The notes beneath the pieces were generated by a model. The model searched no databases, was not told where the DNA came from, and saw only the letters and a program-made list of their open reading frames with translations. From Thermoleophilaceae bacterium (GTDB taxonomy: Bacteria; Actinomycetota; Thermoleophilia; Solirubrobacterales; Thermoleophilaceae), in the NCBI GenBank assembly GCA_016929195.1, contig JAFGJG010000055.1:1-47210 (forward strand): a stretch of DNA of 47,210 bases, read 5' to 3'. This document shows, piece after piece, positions 24,258 to 32,229 of the stretch. A program made the translations under genes and the position numbers. Positions within the stretch are counted from its first letter, which is position 1, and each line of letters begins with the position of its first letter.

Positions 24258-24787
24258 TGCGCTTCCGGGACTTCCTGCGCACCTCGGTGCTCCTGTTCGG
24301 CGGCGCCGCCACGGCGCTGGCGGCGGTGTCGGTGGCCGGCGCCGGCCGCACGGACGACAGCACGCTGGTCTTCGTCGCGCTCGGCTGGTGGACCCTGGCG
24401 GCGGCGTCCGGGCTCTGGATGGGGCGCGGGCCGACCACGACGCCCGGGATCGCGCGCCTGCTCGCGGGCGCGCGGCGCGCCACGGCGCTGCCCGAGCTCG
24501 AGCCCGGGACGATCCTCTTCAGCCGGCTCTGGCCACTCGCAGTGCTGGCGATCGCGGCCGGGGCGCTCGGCTTCTTCTTCCCCCCGGTCCCCGCCGTGGC
24601 GGTCGGCTATGCGCTGCTGGTGGCGCTGCTGTGGCGCAAGCAGTCGTCGGCGGTCGAGGCGATCGAGCAGCGCGACGGCGTGGAGTTCTGGATCGACCGC
24701 AGCCCGGCCTTCGGCCCGCCCGAGCTGGTGCGTGTGCCGGGGCTGCGGAAGATCGAGCCGGAGGAGCCGGCCGTGCCGCTGCCCTAG
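24257..24787 (+). CDS. Membrane protein of unknown function
   Basis: This 176-residue protein has about four predicted transmembrane segments: VLLFGGAATALAAVSVAGAG, LVFVALGWWTLAAASGLWMG, LAVLAIAAGALGFFFPP and VAVGYALLVALLW. A short cytoplasmic C-terminal part follows (VEFWIDRSPAFGPPELVRVPG). I do not recognise a family. Its ATG overlaps the otsB stop (TGATG), so the two are translationally coupled and may work together, for example in trehalose handling; that is inference. Its stop codon lies at the edge of REP copy 2. Confidence 0.75.
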   Translation: MRFRDFLRTSVLLFGGAATALAAVSVAGAGRTDDSTLVFVALGWWTLAAASGLWMGRGPTTTPGIARLLAGARRATALPELEPGTILFSRLWPLAVLAIAAGALGFFFPPVPAVAVGYALLVALLWRKQSSAVEAIEQRDGVEFWIDRSPAFGPPELVRVPGLRKIEPEEPAVPLP

Positions 24788-24825
24788 CGGAAGCAGCCGG
24801 CTCGGCCGGCTGCGCGCCGATGCCT
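24787..24825 (+). repeat. REP-like 39-nt palindromic element, copy 2
   Basis: It is identical to copy 1 (15054-15092) except for one base (CGCGCC against CGCACC), with the perfect 9-bp stem GCAGCCGGC and TCG loop. It spans from the last base of one stop codon to the first bases of the convergent polX stop, so it fills the whole gap and is the only possible terminator for both genes. Confidence 0.82.
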
Positions 24826-26533
24826 AGCGCTTGCGCAGCCTGTCGAGCTGCTTCCAGGTGCGGGTGTTCGCCACCTGCTCCTTCGTGAGCCACGCGCGGC
24901 GGGCGGTCGCCACGCCGAAGCGCATGTTCGCGAGCGTCCCCGTGCGGTGGGCGTCGGAGTCGATCACGAGCGTCACGCCCGCCTCGGCGGCGGCGCGCGC
25001 GTAGTGGTCGGGCAGGTCGCGCCGGTCGGGGTTCGCGTTGATCTCGAGGAACGTGCCGGTGCGCGCCGCGGCCTCGATCACTGCGTCCATGTCCACGTCG
25101 TACGGCTCGCGCTGCATGATCTTCCGGCCCGTCGGGTGCCCGAGGGCGTCCACGAGCGGGTGCTCGAGCGCCCTGACGATCCGCTTCGTCATCTCGTCGC
25201 GGCCCATCCGGAACGACGTGTGGACGCTCGCCACCACCCAGTCGAGCTGCTCGAGGATGTCGTCGGCGTAGTCGAGCGAGCCGTCGGTGAGGACGTTCAC
25301 CTCGCTGCCCGCCAGCAGCGTGAAGCCCGCGAGGTCCACGGCCCGGACGCGCTCGATCTGGCGCAGCAGCTCGTCGGGGTCCACGTGGTCGCCGAAGCCG
25401 TGGCTGGCGGAGTGGTCCGTGATCGCGGCGTACGCGTAGCCGCGCTCGCGCGCGGCCTCGGCCATCTCCTGGATCGTGTTCACGCCGTCCGAGGCCACCG
25501 TGTGCATGTGGAGGTCGCCGCGGATGTCCTCCAGCTCGACCAGCTCGGGCAGCCTCCCCTCGCGTGCGGCCGCCAGCTCGCCGCGGTTCTCGCGGAGCTC
25601 GGGTGGGATGAACCGCATGCCGAGCCGCTCGTAGACCTCCTCCTCGGTGGCGCAGGCGTGCGTCTCGCCGCTCTCGTCGTCGGCGATCCCGTACTCGCTC
25701 ACGTGGAGCCCGCGCCGCACGGCCTCGGTGCGCAGCGCCTCGTTGTGCTTGCCCGATCCCGTGAAGTGCTGGAGCAGGTTGCCGAACGCCGCCTCGGGCA
25801 CCACGCGCAGGTCCACCGGGATGCCGGGGTGGGTGACGGCACGAGCGCCCGCGGCGCCGGAGGAGTGGACGACGTCGATCTCGGGCAGCGCCGCGAACGC
25901 GTCCACGAGCGCCTTCGGGTCGGCCGTGGCGGCGACCACGTCGAGGTCCTTGCAGGTATCGGCCATGCGCCGCGCGCTCCCCGCGAGCGCGACCCGCTCG
26001 GCGTGCGGGTCGAGTCCGGCCACGATCGCCTCACCCACGCCCAGCGCCTGGGAGAGCAGGTGGCGTGTGCCCGACTCGCCGGCCTCGTCCGCCGCCAGCG
26101 CGGCGATCACGTTCTCCTGGGCCTTCTTCCCGAACCCGGGCACGTCGTCGAGCCGGCCCGCCTCGGCCGCCGCCCTGAGGTCGTCCAGCGACGTCACGCC
26201 GAGGTGCTCGTGGAGCGCCCGCACGCGCTTCGGGCCGAGCCCGGGGATGCGCGTGATCTCGACGAGGCCGGCGGGGATCCGCGCCCTGAGCTTGTCCGCC
26301 GACGGGATCGTCCCGCCGTCGAGCAGAGCGTCGATCTTCTCCGCGATCGTCTTGCCCACGCCCGCCAGCTCCTCCACGCGGCCGGTCCGCGCCAGGTCCT
26401 CCACGGAGACGCCCGCCTCCCGGATCGCCTTCGCCGCGTTGCGGTACGCGACGACCCGGTAGACCACCGCGCCGTCCAGCTCGTAGAGGCTCGCGAGCTC
26501 GTCGAATGCGTCGGCTATCTCGGCGTTGCGCAT
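24824..26533 (-). CDS. polX: DNA polymerase X with C-terminal PHP domain
   Basis: This 569-residue bacterial PolX has an N-terminal 8-kDa helix-hairpin-helix domain (ELAGVGKTIAEKIDALLDG, then ITRIPGLGPKRVRALHEHLG). The nucleotidyltransferase core has acidic residues in DTCKDLDVVAA (DxD) and IPVDLRVVP, plus FTGSGKHNEALR. A linker leads to a PHP phosphoesterase domain from about residue 337 (GDLHMHTVASDG, ITDHSASHG, SVHTSF, IDSDAHRTG). Such enzymes fill short gaps in base-excision and end-joining repair, and the PHP domain gives 3'-5' exonuclease activity. The ATG at 26533 starts the first helix. The gene diverges from the GT2 gene across 35 bp. It is not part of the end-joining run but is a natural partner for it. 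Confidence 0.95.
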   Translation of the reverse strand: MRNAEIADAFDELASLYELDGAVVYRVVAYRNAAKAIREAGVSVEDLARTGRVEELAGVGKTIAEKIDALLDGGTIPSADKLRARIPAGLVEITRIPGLGPKRVRALHEHLGVTSLDDLRAAAEAGRLDDVPGFGKKAQENVIAALAADEAGESGTRHLLSQALGVGEAIVAGLDPHAERVALAGSARRMADTCKDLDVVAATADPKALVDAFAALPEIDVVHSSGAAGARAVTHPGIPVDLRVVPEAAFGNLLQHFTGSGKHNEALRTEAVRRGLHVSEYGIADDESGETHACATEEEVYERLGMRFIPPELRENRGELAAAREGRLPELVELEDIRGDLHMHTVASDGVNTIQEMAEAARERGYAYAAITDHSASHGFGDHVDPDELLRQIERVRAVDLAGFTLLAGSEVNVLTDGSLDYADDILEQLDWVVASVHTSFRMGRDEMTKRIVRALEHPLVDALGHPTGRKIMQREPYDVDMDAVIEAAARTGTFLEINANPDRRDLPDHYARAAAEAGVTLVIDSDAHRTGTLANMRFGVATARRAWLTKEQVANTRTWKQLDRLRKR

Positions 26534-26554
26534 GGTGCGGGGGACCCCCGGGGC

Positions 26555-26560
26555 TAGCCT
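26555..26560 (+). promoter_or_regulatory. -10-like box TAGCCT for the GT2 gene
   Basis: TAGCCT is 8 nt before the ATG at 26569. Read on the other strand from 26561, TAGGCT could serve polX with a leader of about 15 nt. The two genes are only 35 bp apart. Confidence 0.45.
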
Positions 26561-26568
26561 ACGCGGCC

Positions 26569-27282
26569 ATGTCCGGAGCCTGGGTCGTCCTTCCGACCTA
26601 CAACGAGGCCGAGAACCTGGCGGCGATCGCCGAGCGGGTCCTGGCTCAGCTCGCCGCGATCGGCGGGGACCACCGCATCCTGATCGTCGACGACAACTCG
26701 CCCGACGGGACCGGCGAGATCGCGGACCGGCTCGCCGCCGAGCACCCGGAGATCGAGGTGCTCCACCGGCCCGGCAAGGGCGGCCTCGGCCCCGCATACC
26801 TGGCGGGGTTCGCGCGCGCTCTCGAGGGCGGTGCCGACCTCATCATCGAGATGGACGCCGACTTCTCGCACGATCCCGCCGACATCCCCCGCCTGGTCGC
26901 CGCGTCCGAGCGCGCCGACCTCGTCCTCGGCTCGCGGTACGTGAAGGGGGGCGGCGTCGCGGAGTGGGGGCTCCTGCGAAGGCTCGTGAGCCGCGTCGGC
27001 TCCGCCTACGCCCGCCTCATCCTCAGGGTGCCCGTGCACGACCTGACCGGCGGGTACAAGTGCATCCGCCGCGCCGTGCTGGAGCGCCTCGACCTCGATC
27101 GTGTCCACGCGAACGGCTACGCGTTCCAGATCGAGCTGACCTACCACGCGCTCCAGGCCGGCTTCAGCGTCGAGGAGGTGCCGATCATCTTCCGCAACCG
27201 CCGGAAGGGGGCCTCGAAGATGACGCCGGACATCGCGCTCGAGGCCGTCTGGATGGTGCCCTCCCTCCGCTTCAGGTCATAG
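26569..27282 (+). CDS. Polyprenol/dolichol-phosphate mannosyltransferase-like GT2 enzyme
   Basis: The 237-residue soluble glycosyltransferase family 2 protein shows VVLPTYNEAENLAAI, the UDP/GDP-sugar site LIVDDNSPDGTGEIAD, and GGLGPAYLAGF. The metal-binding DAD lies in MDADFSHDPADIP, followed by LVLGSRYVKGG and DLTGGYKCIRR. The match is to Dpm1/Ppm1, which makes polyprenyl-phosphate mannose as a lipid-linked donor for mannosylation outside the membrane. It lacks the C-terminal membrane anchor found in some homologues, like actinobacterial and human DPM1 catalytic subunits. The sugar specificity is inferred from similarity. The ATG at 26569 begins the first strand. Confidence 0.9.
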   Translation: MSGAWVVLPTYNEAENLAAIAERVLAQLAAIGGDHRILIVDDNSPDGTGEIADRLAAEHPEIEVLHRPGKGGLGPAYLAGFARALEGGADLIIEMDADFSHDPADIPRLVAASERADLVLGSRYVKGGGVAEWGLLRRLVSRVGSAYARLILRVPVHDLTGGYKCIRRAVLERLDLDRVHANGYAFQIELTYHALQAGFSVEEVPIIFRNRRKGASKMTPDIALEAVWMVPSLRFRS

Positions 27283-27307
27283 GGTCGGGGCTTCAGGGGG
27301 GCCACGC

Positions 27308-27322
27308 TATATTTTGTATAGT
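27308..27322 (+). promoter_or_regulatory. AT-rich promoter region before thioredoxin
   Basis: TATATTTTGTATAGT is a rare AT-rich patch with TATAGT at 27317-27322 as the probable -10, the same hexamer as at 4745-4750. A -35 is unclear (TTCAGG at 27292, spacing 19). The patch is also an inverted repeat, ctata-ttttg-tatag, that could bind a regulator. Confidence 0.5.
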
Positions 27323-27335
27323 GACTTTCAGGGCC

Positions 27336-27359
27336 ATGGCTACGGACAAGGAGCAGTAG
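27336..27359 (+). CDS. Seven-codon leader peptide overlapping the thioredoxin start
   Basis: ATG at 27336 opens MATDKEQ and stops at TAG 27357-27359. The last base of this stop is the first base of the thioredoxin GTG (TAGTG). The thioredoxin ribosome-binding site AAGGAG (27348-27353) lies inside this mini-frame. This is the geometry of a coupled leader peptide, but it could be chance; there is only a weak ribosome-binding site (caggg) before it. Confidence 0.35.
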   Translation: MATDKEQ

Positions 27360-27688
27360 TGGCGGGAGCTATCAACGAGGTGACGGACTCGAACTTCCAG
27401 GCGGAGGTCCTCGAGTCCGAGAAGCCGGTTCTAGTGGACTTCTGGGCCCCGTGGTGCGGCCCGTGCCGCATCGTGGCCCCGCACCTGGAGGAGCTCGCCG
27501 GCGAGCGGGACGATCTGCGCATCGTCAAGCTGAACGTCGACGACAACCCGCAGACGGCCGCCCAGTTCAGCGTGATGTCGATCCCGACGCTGCTCCTCTT
27601 CAAGCACGGTCAGGTCGCGCACCAGATCATCGGCGCGCTGCCGAAGAGCCGCCTGGTGCAGGAGATCGATCCCGCGCTCGCCGCGTAG
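27359..27688 (+). CDS. trxA: Thioredoxin
   Basis: This 109-residue thioredoxin has the active site WAPWCGPCRIVAP (C33, C36), the buried Asp in VLVDFWAPWC, the cis-Pro loop SIPTLLLF, and the terminal GALPKSRL. It reduces cytoplasmic disulphides with thioredoxin reductase, which is not encoded here. The start is the GTG at 27359 with AAGGAG five bases upstream; in-frame sequence further upstream is not conserved in the family. Its last 62 bases are antisense to the end of the esterase gene, so the two convergent genes overlap at their 3' ends. Confidence 0.94.
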   Translation: MAGAINEVTDSNFQAEVLESEKPVLVDFWAPWCGPCRIVAPHLEELAGERDDLRIVKLNVDDNPQTAAQFSVMSIPTLLLFKHGQVAHQIIGALPKSRLVQEIDPALAA

Positions 27689-28550
27689 CGCGGGCGAGGA
27701 AGCTCAGCACGGCGCGGGTCTCGCGCCGGTTCACGCCAAGCAGCCGCTCGATCGCGACGTGGTCGAGCGAAAGCCGCAGCACCGAGCGCGTGCTCTGCCC
27801 GAGGGCGCGCGCCATCTCGCGGCTCTGGCGGCGCTTGCCCGCGGACGCGGTGGCGCCGAGCAGCTGAAGGAACGGCGGGTCGCCGCGGTCGGCCTGCAGC
27901 AGCGGCGAGGCCGCCGCCCACGCGCCCGTCACGGCGTTCTCCGCGGGCGTGCCGAAGACGCTCCAGATCCCGCGCGCGCCCTCACTGGAGCCCGGATCCG
28001 CGAGCGGCCGCACGTCGAGCGCCGCCGTGTCGAGGGACACGACGCCGCGGATCACCCGGCGCGGGACGCCGTGGCGCCGCAGGTACCGCGGGTCGGTCGC
28101 CACCAGCGCGGCCACGTGCGCGCCTGACGAATGGCCCATGAGGACCATGCGCCGCGGGTCGCCGCCGAAGCGTGCGACGCGCCGGTGGAGCCACGCGACC
28201 GCCTCCGCCACGTCGCGCGGATGGTCCGGGAACCTGACCCGCCCGGGGTCGAACGGGCCGCTCGGCGGGGCGACGCCCGACAGGCGGTGGTTGACGCTCG
28301 CCAGCACGTACCCGGCGCGGGTGAGGAGCCGCGCCTTGCGCCGGATCCCGTCGCGCTTGTCGCCCTGCTGCCAGCCGCCGCCGTGGACCCAGACGACCAC
28401 GGGCCGCGACCCCCGGCGGGCACCGCCGGGCGAGTAGACGTCCAGCAGGTTGTGCGCGGCGACCGGCGGCGGGGAGCCCAGGTCGTAGCTCAGGTCGCGA
28501 TCGGAGGCGGCGGTGAGGCCAAGCGCGACGGCGAGCGCGACCCCCAGCAC
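27627..28550 (-). CDS. Alpha/beta-hydrolase esterase (BD-FAE/carboxylesterase type), probably exported
   Basis: The 307-residue serine hydrolase has the oxyanion motif VVVWVHGGGWQQGDK. The nucleophile elbow is VLMGHSSGAHVAAL (GHSSG), and the catalytic His is probably in SLDHVAIERLLG. The N-terminus (MLGVALAVALGLTAAS) is apolar and ends in a plausible cleavage site, although it lacks a basic n-region, so export is likely but not certain. Relatives deacylate carbohydrates or small esters. The GTG at 28550 lies 9 bp after the membrane-protein stop, placing it last in an ileS-membrane protein-esterase run. The 3' end overlaps thioredoxin by 62 bp in antisense. Confidence 0.82.
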   Translation of the reverse strand: MLGVALAVALGLTAASDRDLSYDLGSPPPVAAHNLLDVYSPGGARRGSRPVVVWVHGGGWQQGDKRDGIRRKARLLTRAGYVLASVNHRLSGVAPPSGPFDPGRVRFPDHPRDVAEAVAWLHRRVARFGGDPRRMVLMGHSSGAHVAALVATDPRYLRRHGVPRRVIRGVVSLDTAALDVRPLADPGSSEGARGIWSVFGTPAENAVTGAWAAASPLLQADRGDPPFLQLLGATASAGKRRQSREMARALGQSTRSVLRLSLDHVAIERLLGVNRRETRAVLSFLARATRRARDRSPAPGGSSAARR

Positions 28551-28559
28551 GCGGCCGGG

Positions 28560-28961
28560 CTACGCCGCGGCGGGCGCGCCGCCCTCGCGGCGCGCGCGAA
28601 AGCGCCCGCCGAGAGCGCCGAGGATCCCGCCGACGATCGTCGTCAGGAAGACGAGCCCCACCTGCGGGTCGGGCAGGTCGGCCTTCGGGTCCGTGCCGGC
28701 GATCTTGTGGCCGAGCAGGATGAAGCTGCCGTAGACGAGCCCGCCGAGCAGGCCGCGCACGAAGCCGTCCTCCCAGCCGCGGTGCTCGATGCCTCCGAGG
28801 AACCCGCCGATGATGCCGATCGGCCCGACCATGATCAGGTAGAGGACCTCGTTCCACCCCAGCGCGAACCCGGTCAGGAGCCCGAAGACCAGGGGGACGA
28901 TCACGAGGCCCAGGAGCTGCAGCCAGAACGGCCGGTCCTCGAACAGCGGAGGCAGTTGCAT
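28560..28961 (-). CDS. Small membrane protein of unknown function
   Basis: This 133-residue protein has about four glycine-rich transmembrane segments: LLGLVIVPLVFGLLTGFALG, VLYLIMVGPIGIIGGFLGG, FVRGLLGGLVYGSFILLG and VGLVFLTTIVGGILGALGG. A basic cytoplasmic tail (RFRARREGG) follows. I recognise no family. It begins 12 bp after ileS and is followed after 9 bp by the esterase gene, so the three are probably co-transcribed. Confidence 0.75.
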   Translation of the reverse strand: MQLPPLFEDRPFWLQLLGLVIVPLVFGLLTGFALGWNEVLYLIMVGPIGIIGGFLGGIEHRGWEDGFVRGLLGGLVYGSFILLGHKIAGTDPKADLPDPQVGLVFLTTIVGGILGALGGRFRARREGGAPAAA

Positions 28962-28973
28962 GGAGCGCGGAGC

Positions 28974-31900
28974 CTACCGGCGCTCCACGCCCACCACCAG
29001 CTCCAACCCCTCCACCTCGGTGCGCGTGCCGCCGGCCTCCGAGCCGTCGAGCTTCAGCTCGACCGCGAGCGTCTCGCGGGTCACGTACTCCTCGTGTGCG
29101 CGCGCGGCCTCCATGAGCGCGGCGTCGCCGCCGAGCGCCAGCGCGATCCTGTCCTCCACGCGCAGGCCCGCGCCCTTGCGGGCGGCCTGCACCGCGTGGA
29201 CGATCTCGCGCGCCAGCGTCTCGCGGCGCAGCTCGTCGTCCAGCTCCAGGTCGAGCGCCACCGCGTGCGTCCCTGAGCGCTCCACCTGGTAGCCCTCGAG
29301 CGGCTGGAGCACCAGCGTCACGTCGCCGGGCCCGATCCGGTGCTCCGTGCCGTCGAAGTTCACCCCGACCTCGCGGCCCTGCCGCAGCGCGGTCGGGTCG
29401 AGCGCCGCGATCGCCGTCGCGACCTGCGGCATGTGCTTTCCGAATCGCGGACCGAGCGTGCGGTAGTTGGGCTTCAGCTCGAAGCGCCCCAGCTCGTCGG
29501 CCTCGGACACGAAGCGCAGCGACTTCACGTTCAGCTCGTCCCGGACCAGCTCCTCGAAGCGCTCGATCGCCTCGCGCTCGCGGTGGGCCGCCACCACCAC
29601 GGCCTCACGCAGCGGCTGGCGCACCTTGACCTTCGCGTGGGCGCGCGCCGCGCGCCCGAGCTCCACGGCGTCGCGCGCCACCTGCATCTGCCACTCGAGG
29701 CCGGTGTCGCGCTCGCCCGGCTCAGGAAAGTCGCAGAGATGGACCGACGGCTCGGCGCCGTCGAGGTTCTCGTAGATCGCGTCCGTCACGAACGGCGTGA
29801 GCGGGGCCAGCAACTTCGAGACCGTGAGCAGCGCCTCGCGCAGCGTGGCGAAGGCCGCCGGGTCGCCGTCCCAGAAGCGCCGGCGCGAGCGGCGGACGTA
29901 CCAGTTCGAGAGATCGTCCACGAACTCGGCGATCGCGCGGCCGGCGAAGGTCGTGTCGTAGTCCTCCATGCGCTCGGTCACGCGCTCGACTGTCGCCGCC
30001 AGGCGCGAACGGATCCAGCGGTCGAGGTCGGTGGGCTCGCCCTCGCCCTCGGCGTCCGTGAGGTTCGCGTAGAGGACGAAGAACGCGTAGGTGTTCCAGA
30101 GCGTCTTCAGGAACTGGCGCACCGACTCCGCGACGGCCTCGAGCGAGAAGCGGTAGCCGTCCCAGGGCTGCTTCGAGGTGAAGTAGTACCAGCGGAGGGC
30201 GTCCGCGCCGTGGACGTCGATCACCTCCCAGGGCACCACGACGTTGCCCTTCGACTTCGACATCTTCTGGCCCTCGGCGTCGAGGATCAGACCGAGGCAG
30301 AGCACGGTCCGGAAGCTGCTCCGGCCGTGCAGGAGCGTCGAGATCGCGAGCAGCGAGTAGAACCAGCCGCGGGTCTGGTCGAGCCCCTCGCAGATGTAGT
30401 CCGCCGGGAAGCGCTCCTCGAAGATCTCCTCGTTCTCGAACGGGGCGCGCCACTGGGCGAACGGCATGCAGCCCGAGTCCCACCACACGTCGATCAGGTC
30501 GGGCACGCGGCGCATGTCCCCGCCGCAGTCGTCGCAGCGCAGGACGACCTCGTCGATGAACGGGCGGTGCAGGTCGTCCGGCACGACACCGCCGTGCTCC
30601 TCGATCTCCGCGCGCGAGCCCACGCACGTCACGTGGCCCTCCTCGCAGCGCCAGACCGGCAGGCCGGTTCCCCAGTACCGCTCGCGCGAGAGCGCCCAGT
30701 CGACGTTGTTCTCGAGCCACTTGCCGAAGCGGCCGTGCTTGATGTGGTCCGGGTACCACTTGACGGACTCGTTGGCCGCCAGCAGCTCGTCCTTCACCTC
30801 GGTGGTGCGCACGTACCAGCTCGTCTTCGCGTAGTAGATGAGCGGCGTGCCGCAGCGCCAGCAGTGCGGATAGGCGTGCTCGTACTCGCCGGCGCGGAAC
30901 AGGCGGCCCGACTCGCGCAGCGCCTCGACGATCGGCGCGTCGGCGTCGCGCACGTACATGTTCGAGAACGGGCCGGCGCTCTCGTCGAAGGTGCCGTCGC
31001 GGCGAACCGGGTTCTGGATCGTGAGCCCGTTCTCGGTGGCGAGCCGGAAGTCGTCCTCGCCGAAGGCCGCTCCGGTGTGGACCACCCCGGTGCCGTCCTC
31101 GACCGACACGAAGTCGCCGGGGAGCACGGTGTGGCCCCTCTCCCCGTAGTCCGAGATGTAGGGGAATGGCGGCTCGTAGCGCAGCCCGAGCAGGTCCGAG
31201 CCGGGGAAGCGCTCCTCGATCTCGGCCTCCTCGCCCAGGACCCGCCCGGCCAGCGCCTCGGCCACGATCAGGCGCTCCGCGCCCAGCCGTGCGCGCACGT
31301 AGGTCACCCCGGGGTCGACCGCGATCGCCGCGTGCGGCACGAGCGTCCACGGCATCGTGGTCCACGCGAGCAGCGACACGCCCTCCTGCTCCTTCAGCGG
31401 GAAGCGGACGTAGACGGACGGGTCGACCACGTCCTCGTAGCCGGACGCCACCTCGTGCGACGACAGCGCCGTGCCGCAGCGGGTGCAGTAGGGCACGACC
31501 TTGTGGCCTTCGGTCAGGAGGCCCCTGTCCCAGACCTGCTTGAGCGACCACCAGACGGACTCGATGTAGTCGTTCGAGAGCGTGAAGTACGCGTCATCGG
31601 TGTCGATCCAGAACGCGATCCGCTCCGTCAGCTCGTTCCACTCGTCGATGTAGCGGAGCACCGACTCGCGGCACTTCGCGTTGAACTCGGCCACGCCGTA
31701 GCGCTCGATGTCGTCCTTCGACTGGAAGCCGAGCTCCTTCTCCACCTCGAGCTCCACCGGCAGCCCGTGGCAGTCCCAGCCGCCCTTGCGCGGGACGAAG
31801 TGGCCCTGCATCGTCTTGAAGCGCGGGAAGACGTCCTTGAAGATGCGGCTCAGGACGTGGTGGATGCCGGGCCGCCCGTTGGCGGTCGGCGGGCCCTCGT

Positions 31901-32036
31901 AGAAGATGAACGGAGGGCTGCCCTCGCGCCTGCGGATCGACTCGTGGAACACGTCGCGCTCGCGCCAGCGCTCGAGCACGCGCTGCTCGAGCTCGGGGAA
32001 CGACTGGGCAGGGTCGACCGGCTGGTACGGAGGCAC
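28974..32036 (-). CDS. ileS: Isoleucyl-tRNA synthetase (eukaryote-like IleS2 type)
   Basis: This 1020-residue class I synthetase charges tRNA-Ile. The HIGH motif appears as GRPGIHHVLSR (GIHH at 57-60) and KMSKS as GQKMSKSKGNVV near residue 594. The CP1 editing domain includes LLAWTTMPWTLVPHAAIAV and EDGTGVVHTGAAFGEDDF. The C-terminal anticodon-binding and extension domains end with VEGLELVVGVERR. Length and motifs (PPTANGRPGIHH, WDCHGLPVELEVEKELGF) fit the eukaryote-like IleS2 clade, which is often mupirocin-tolerant; that trait is family knowledge, not shown here. It starts at GTG 32036 with TAGAAT 10 nt upstream. I looked for a T-box leader and found none. Confidence 0.97.
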   Translation of the reverse strand: MPPYQPVDPAQSFPELEQRVLERWRERDVFHESIRRREGSPPFIFYEGPPTANGRPGIHHVLSRIFKDVFPRFKTMQGHFVPRKGGWDCHGLPVELEVEKELGFQSKDDIERYGVAEFNAKCRESVLRYIDEWNELTERIAFWIDTDDAYFTLSNDYIESVWWSLKQVWDRGLLTEGHKVVPYCTRCGTALSSHEVASGYEDVVDPSVYVRFPLKEQEGVSLLAWTTMPWTLVPHAAIAVDPGVTYVRARLGAERLIVAEALAGRVLGEEAEIEERFPGSDLLGLRYEPPFPYISDYGERGHTVLPGDFVSVEDGTGVVHTGAAFGEDDFRLATENGLTIQNPVRRDGTFDESAGPFSNMYVRDADAPIVEALRESGRLFRAGEYEHAYPHCWRCGTPLIYYAKTSWYVRTTEVKDELLAANESVKWYPDHIKHGRFGKWLENNVDWALSRERYWGTGLPVWRCEEGHVTCVGSRAEIEEHGGVVPDDLHRPFIDEVVLRCDDCGGDMRRVPDLIDVWWDSGCMPFAQWRAPFENEEIFEERFPADYICEGLDQTRGWFYSLLAISTLLHGRSSFRTVLCLGLILDAEGQKMSKSKGNVVVPWEVIDVHGADALRWYYFTSKQPWDGYRFSLEAVAESVRQFLKTLWNTYAFFVLYANLTDAEGEGEPTDLDRWIRSRLAATVERVTERMEDYDTTFAGRAIAEFVDDLSNWYVRRSRRRFWDGDPAAFATLREALLTVSKLLAPLTPFVTDAIYENLDGAEPSVHLCDFPEPGERDTGLEWQMQVARDAVELGRAARAHAKVKVRQPLREAVVVAAHREREAIERFEELVRDELNVKSLRFVSEADELGRFELKPNYRTLGPRFGKHMPQVATAIAALDPTALRQGREVGVNFDGTEHRIGPGDVTLVLQPLEGYQVERSGTHAVALDLELDDELRRETLAREIVHAVQAARKGAGLRVEDRIALALGGDAALMEAARAHEEYVTRETLAVELKLDGSEAGGTRTEVEGLELVVGVERR

Positions 32037-32046
32037 GGGCGTTCCG

Positions 32047-32052
32047 ATTCTA
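32047..32052 (-). promoter_or_regulatory. ileS: -10-like box TAGAAT for ileS
   Basis: TAGAAT is 10 nt before the GTG at 32036 and one mismatch from the TATAAT consensus. There is no space for a leader or T-box, so the transcript is nearly or fully leaderless. Confidence 0.5.
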
Positions 32053-32073
32053 GGCGGGGTCTGCTAAACGTTC

Positions 32074-32222
32074 CGGACCGAATCGCCGAATCCCCGCCGG
32101 GCAGTCCGGCGGGGAGCGGGGGACCCAAAGACCCACGGATGGTTAGGGGCAGAACCGGCCAGTGCCGGCGCGTATCTCTTTCGCGCGAGCCCGTCAGCTA
32201 ACCCCGCAGGCCCAGGAAAGAG
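32074..32222 (+). ncRNA. Cyclic di-AMP riboswitch (ydaO/yuaA class)
   Basis: The region has the conserved elements of the ydaO aptamer in order. The 5' block CGCCGAATCC is followed by a strong hairpin (CCCCGCCGG / CCGGCGGGG, 32092-32114) and GGGGGACCC. The internal block CACGGATGGTTAGGGG leads into a variable hairpin (CGCG-tatctcttt-CGCG). The 3' block is GAGCCCGTCAGCTAACCCCG-CAGGC, then GGAAAGAGAGG. The block GTCAGCTAACC-CGnAGGC is the most diagnostic part. The aptamer ends just before the TTG start of a secreted CAP-domain gene. Its GAGAGG may double as the ribosome-binding site, so control could act on translation. In actinobacteria this class commonly precedes cell-wall hydrolases. Confidence 0.85.
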
Positions 32223-32229
32223 AGGACCA

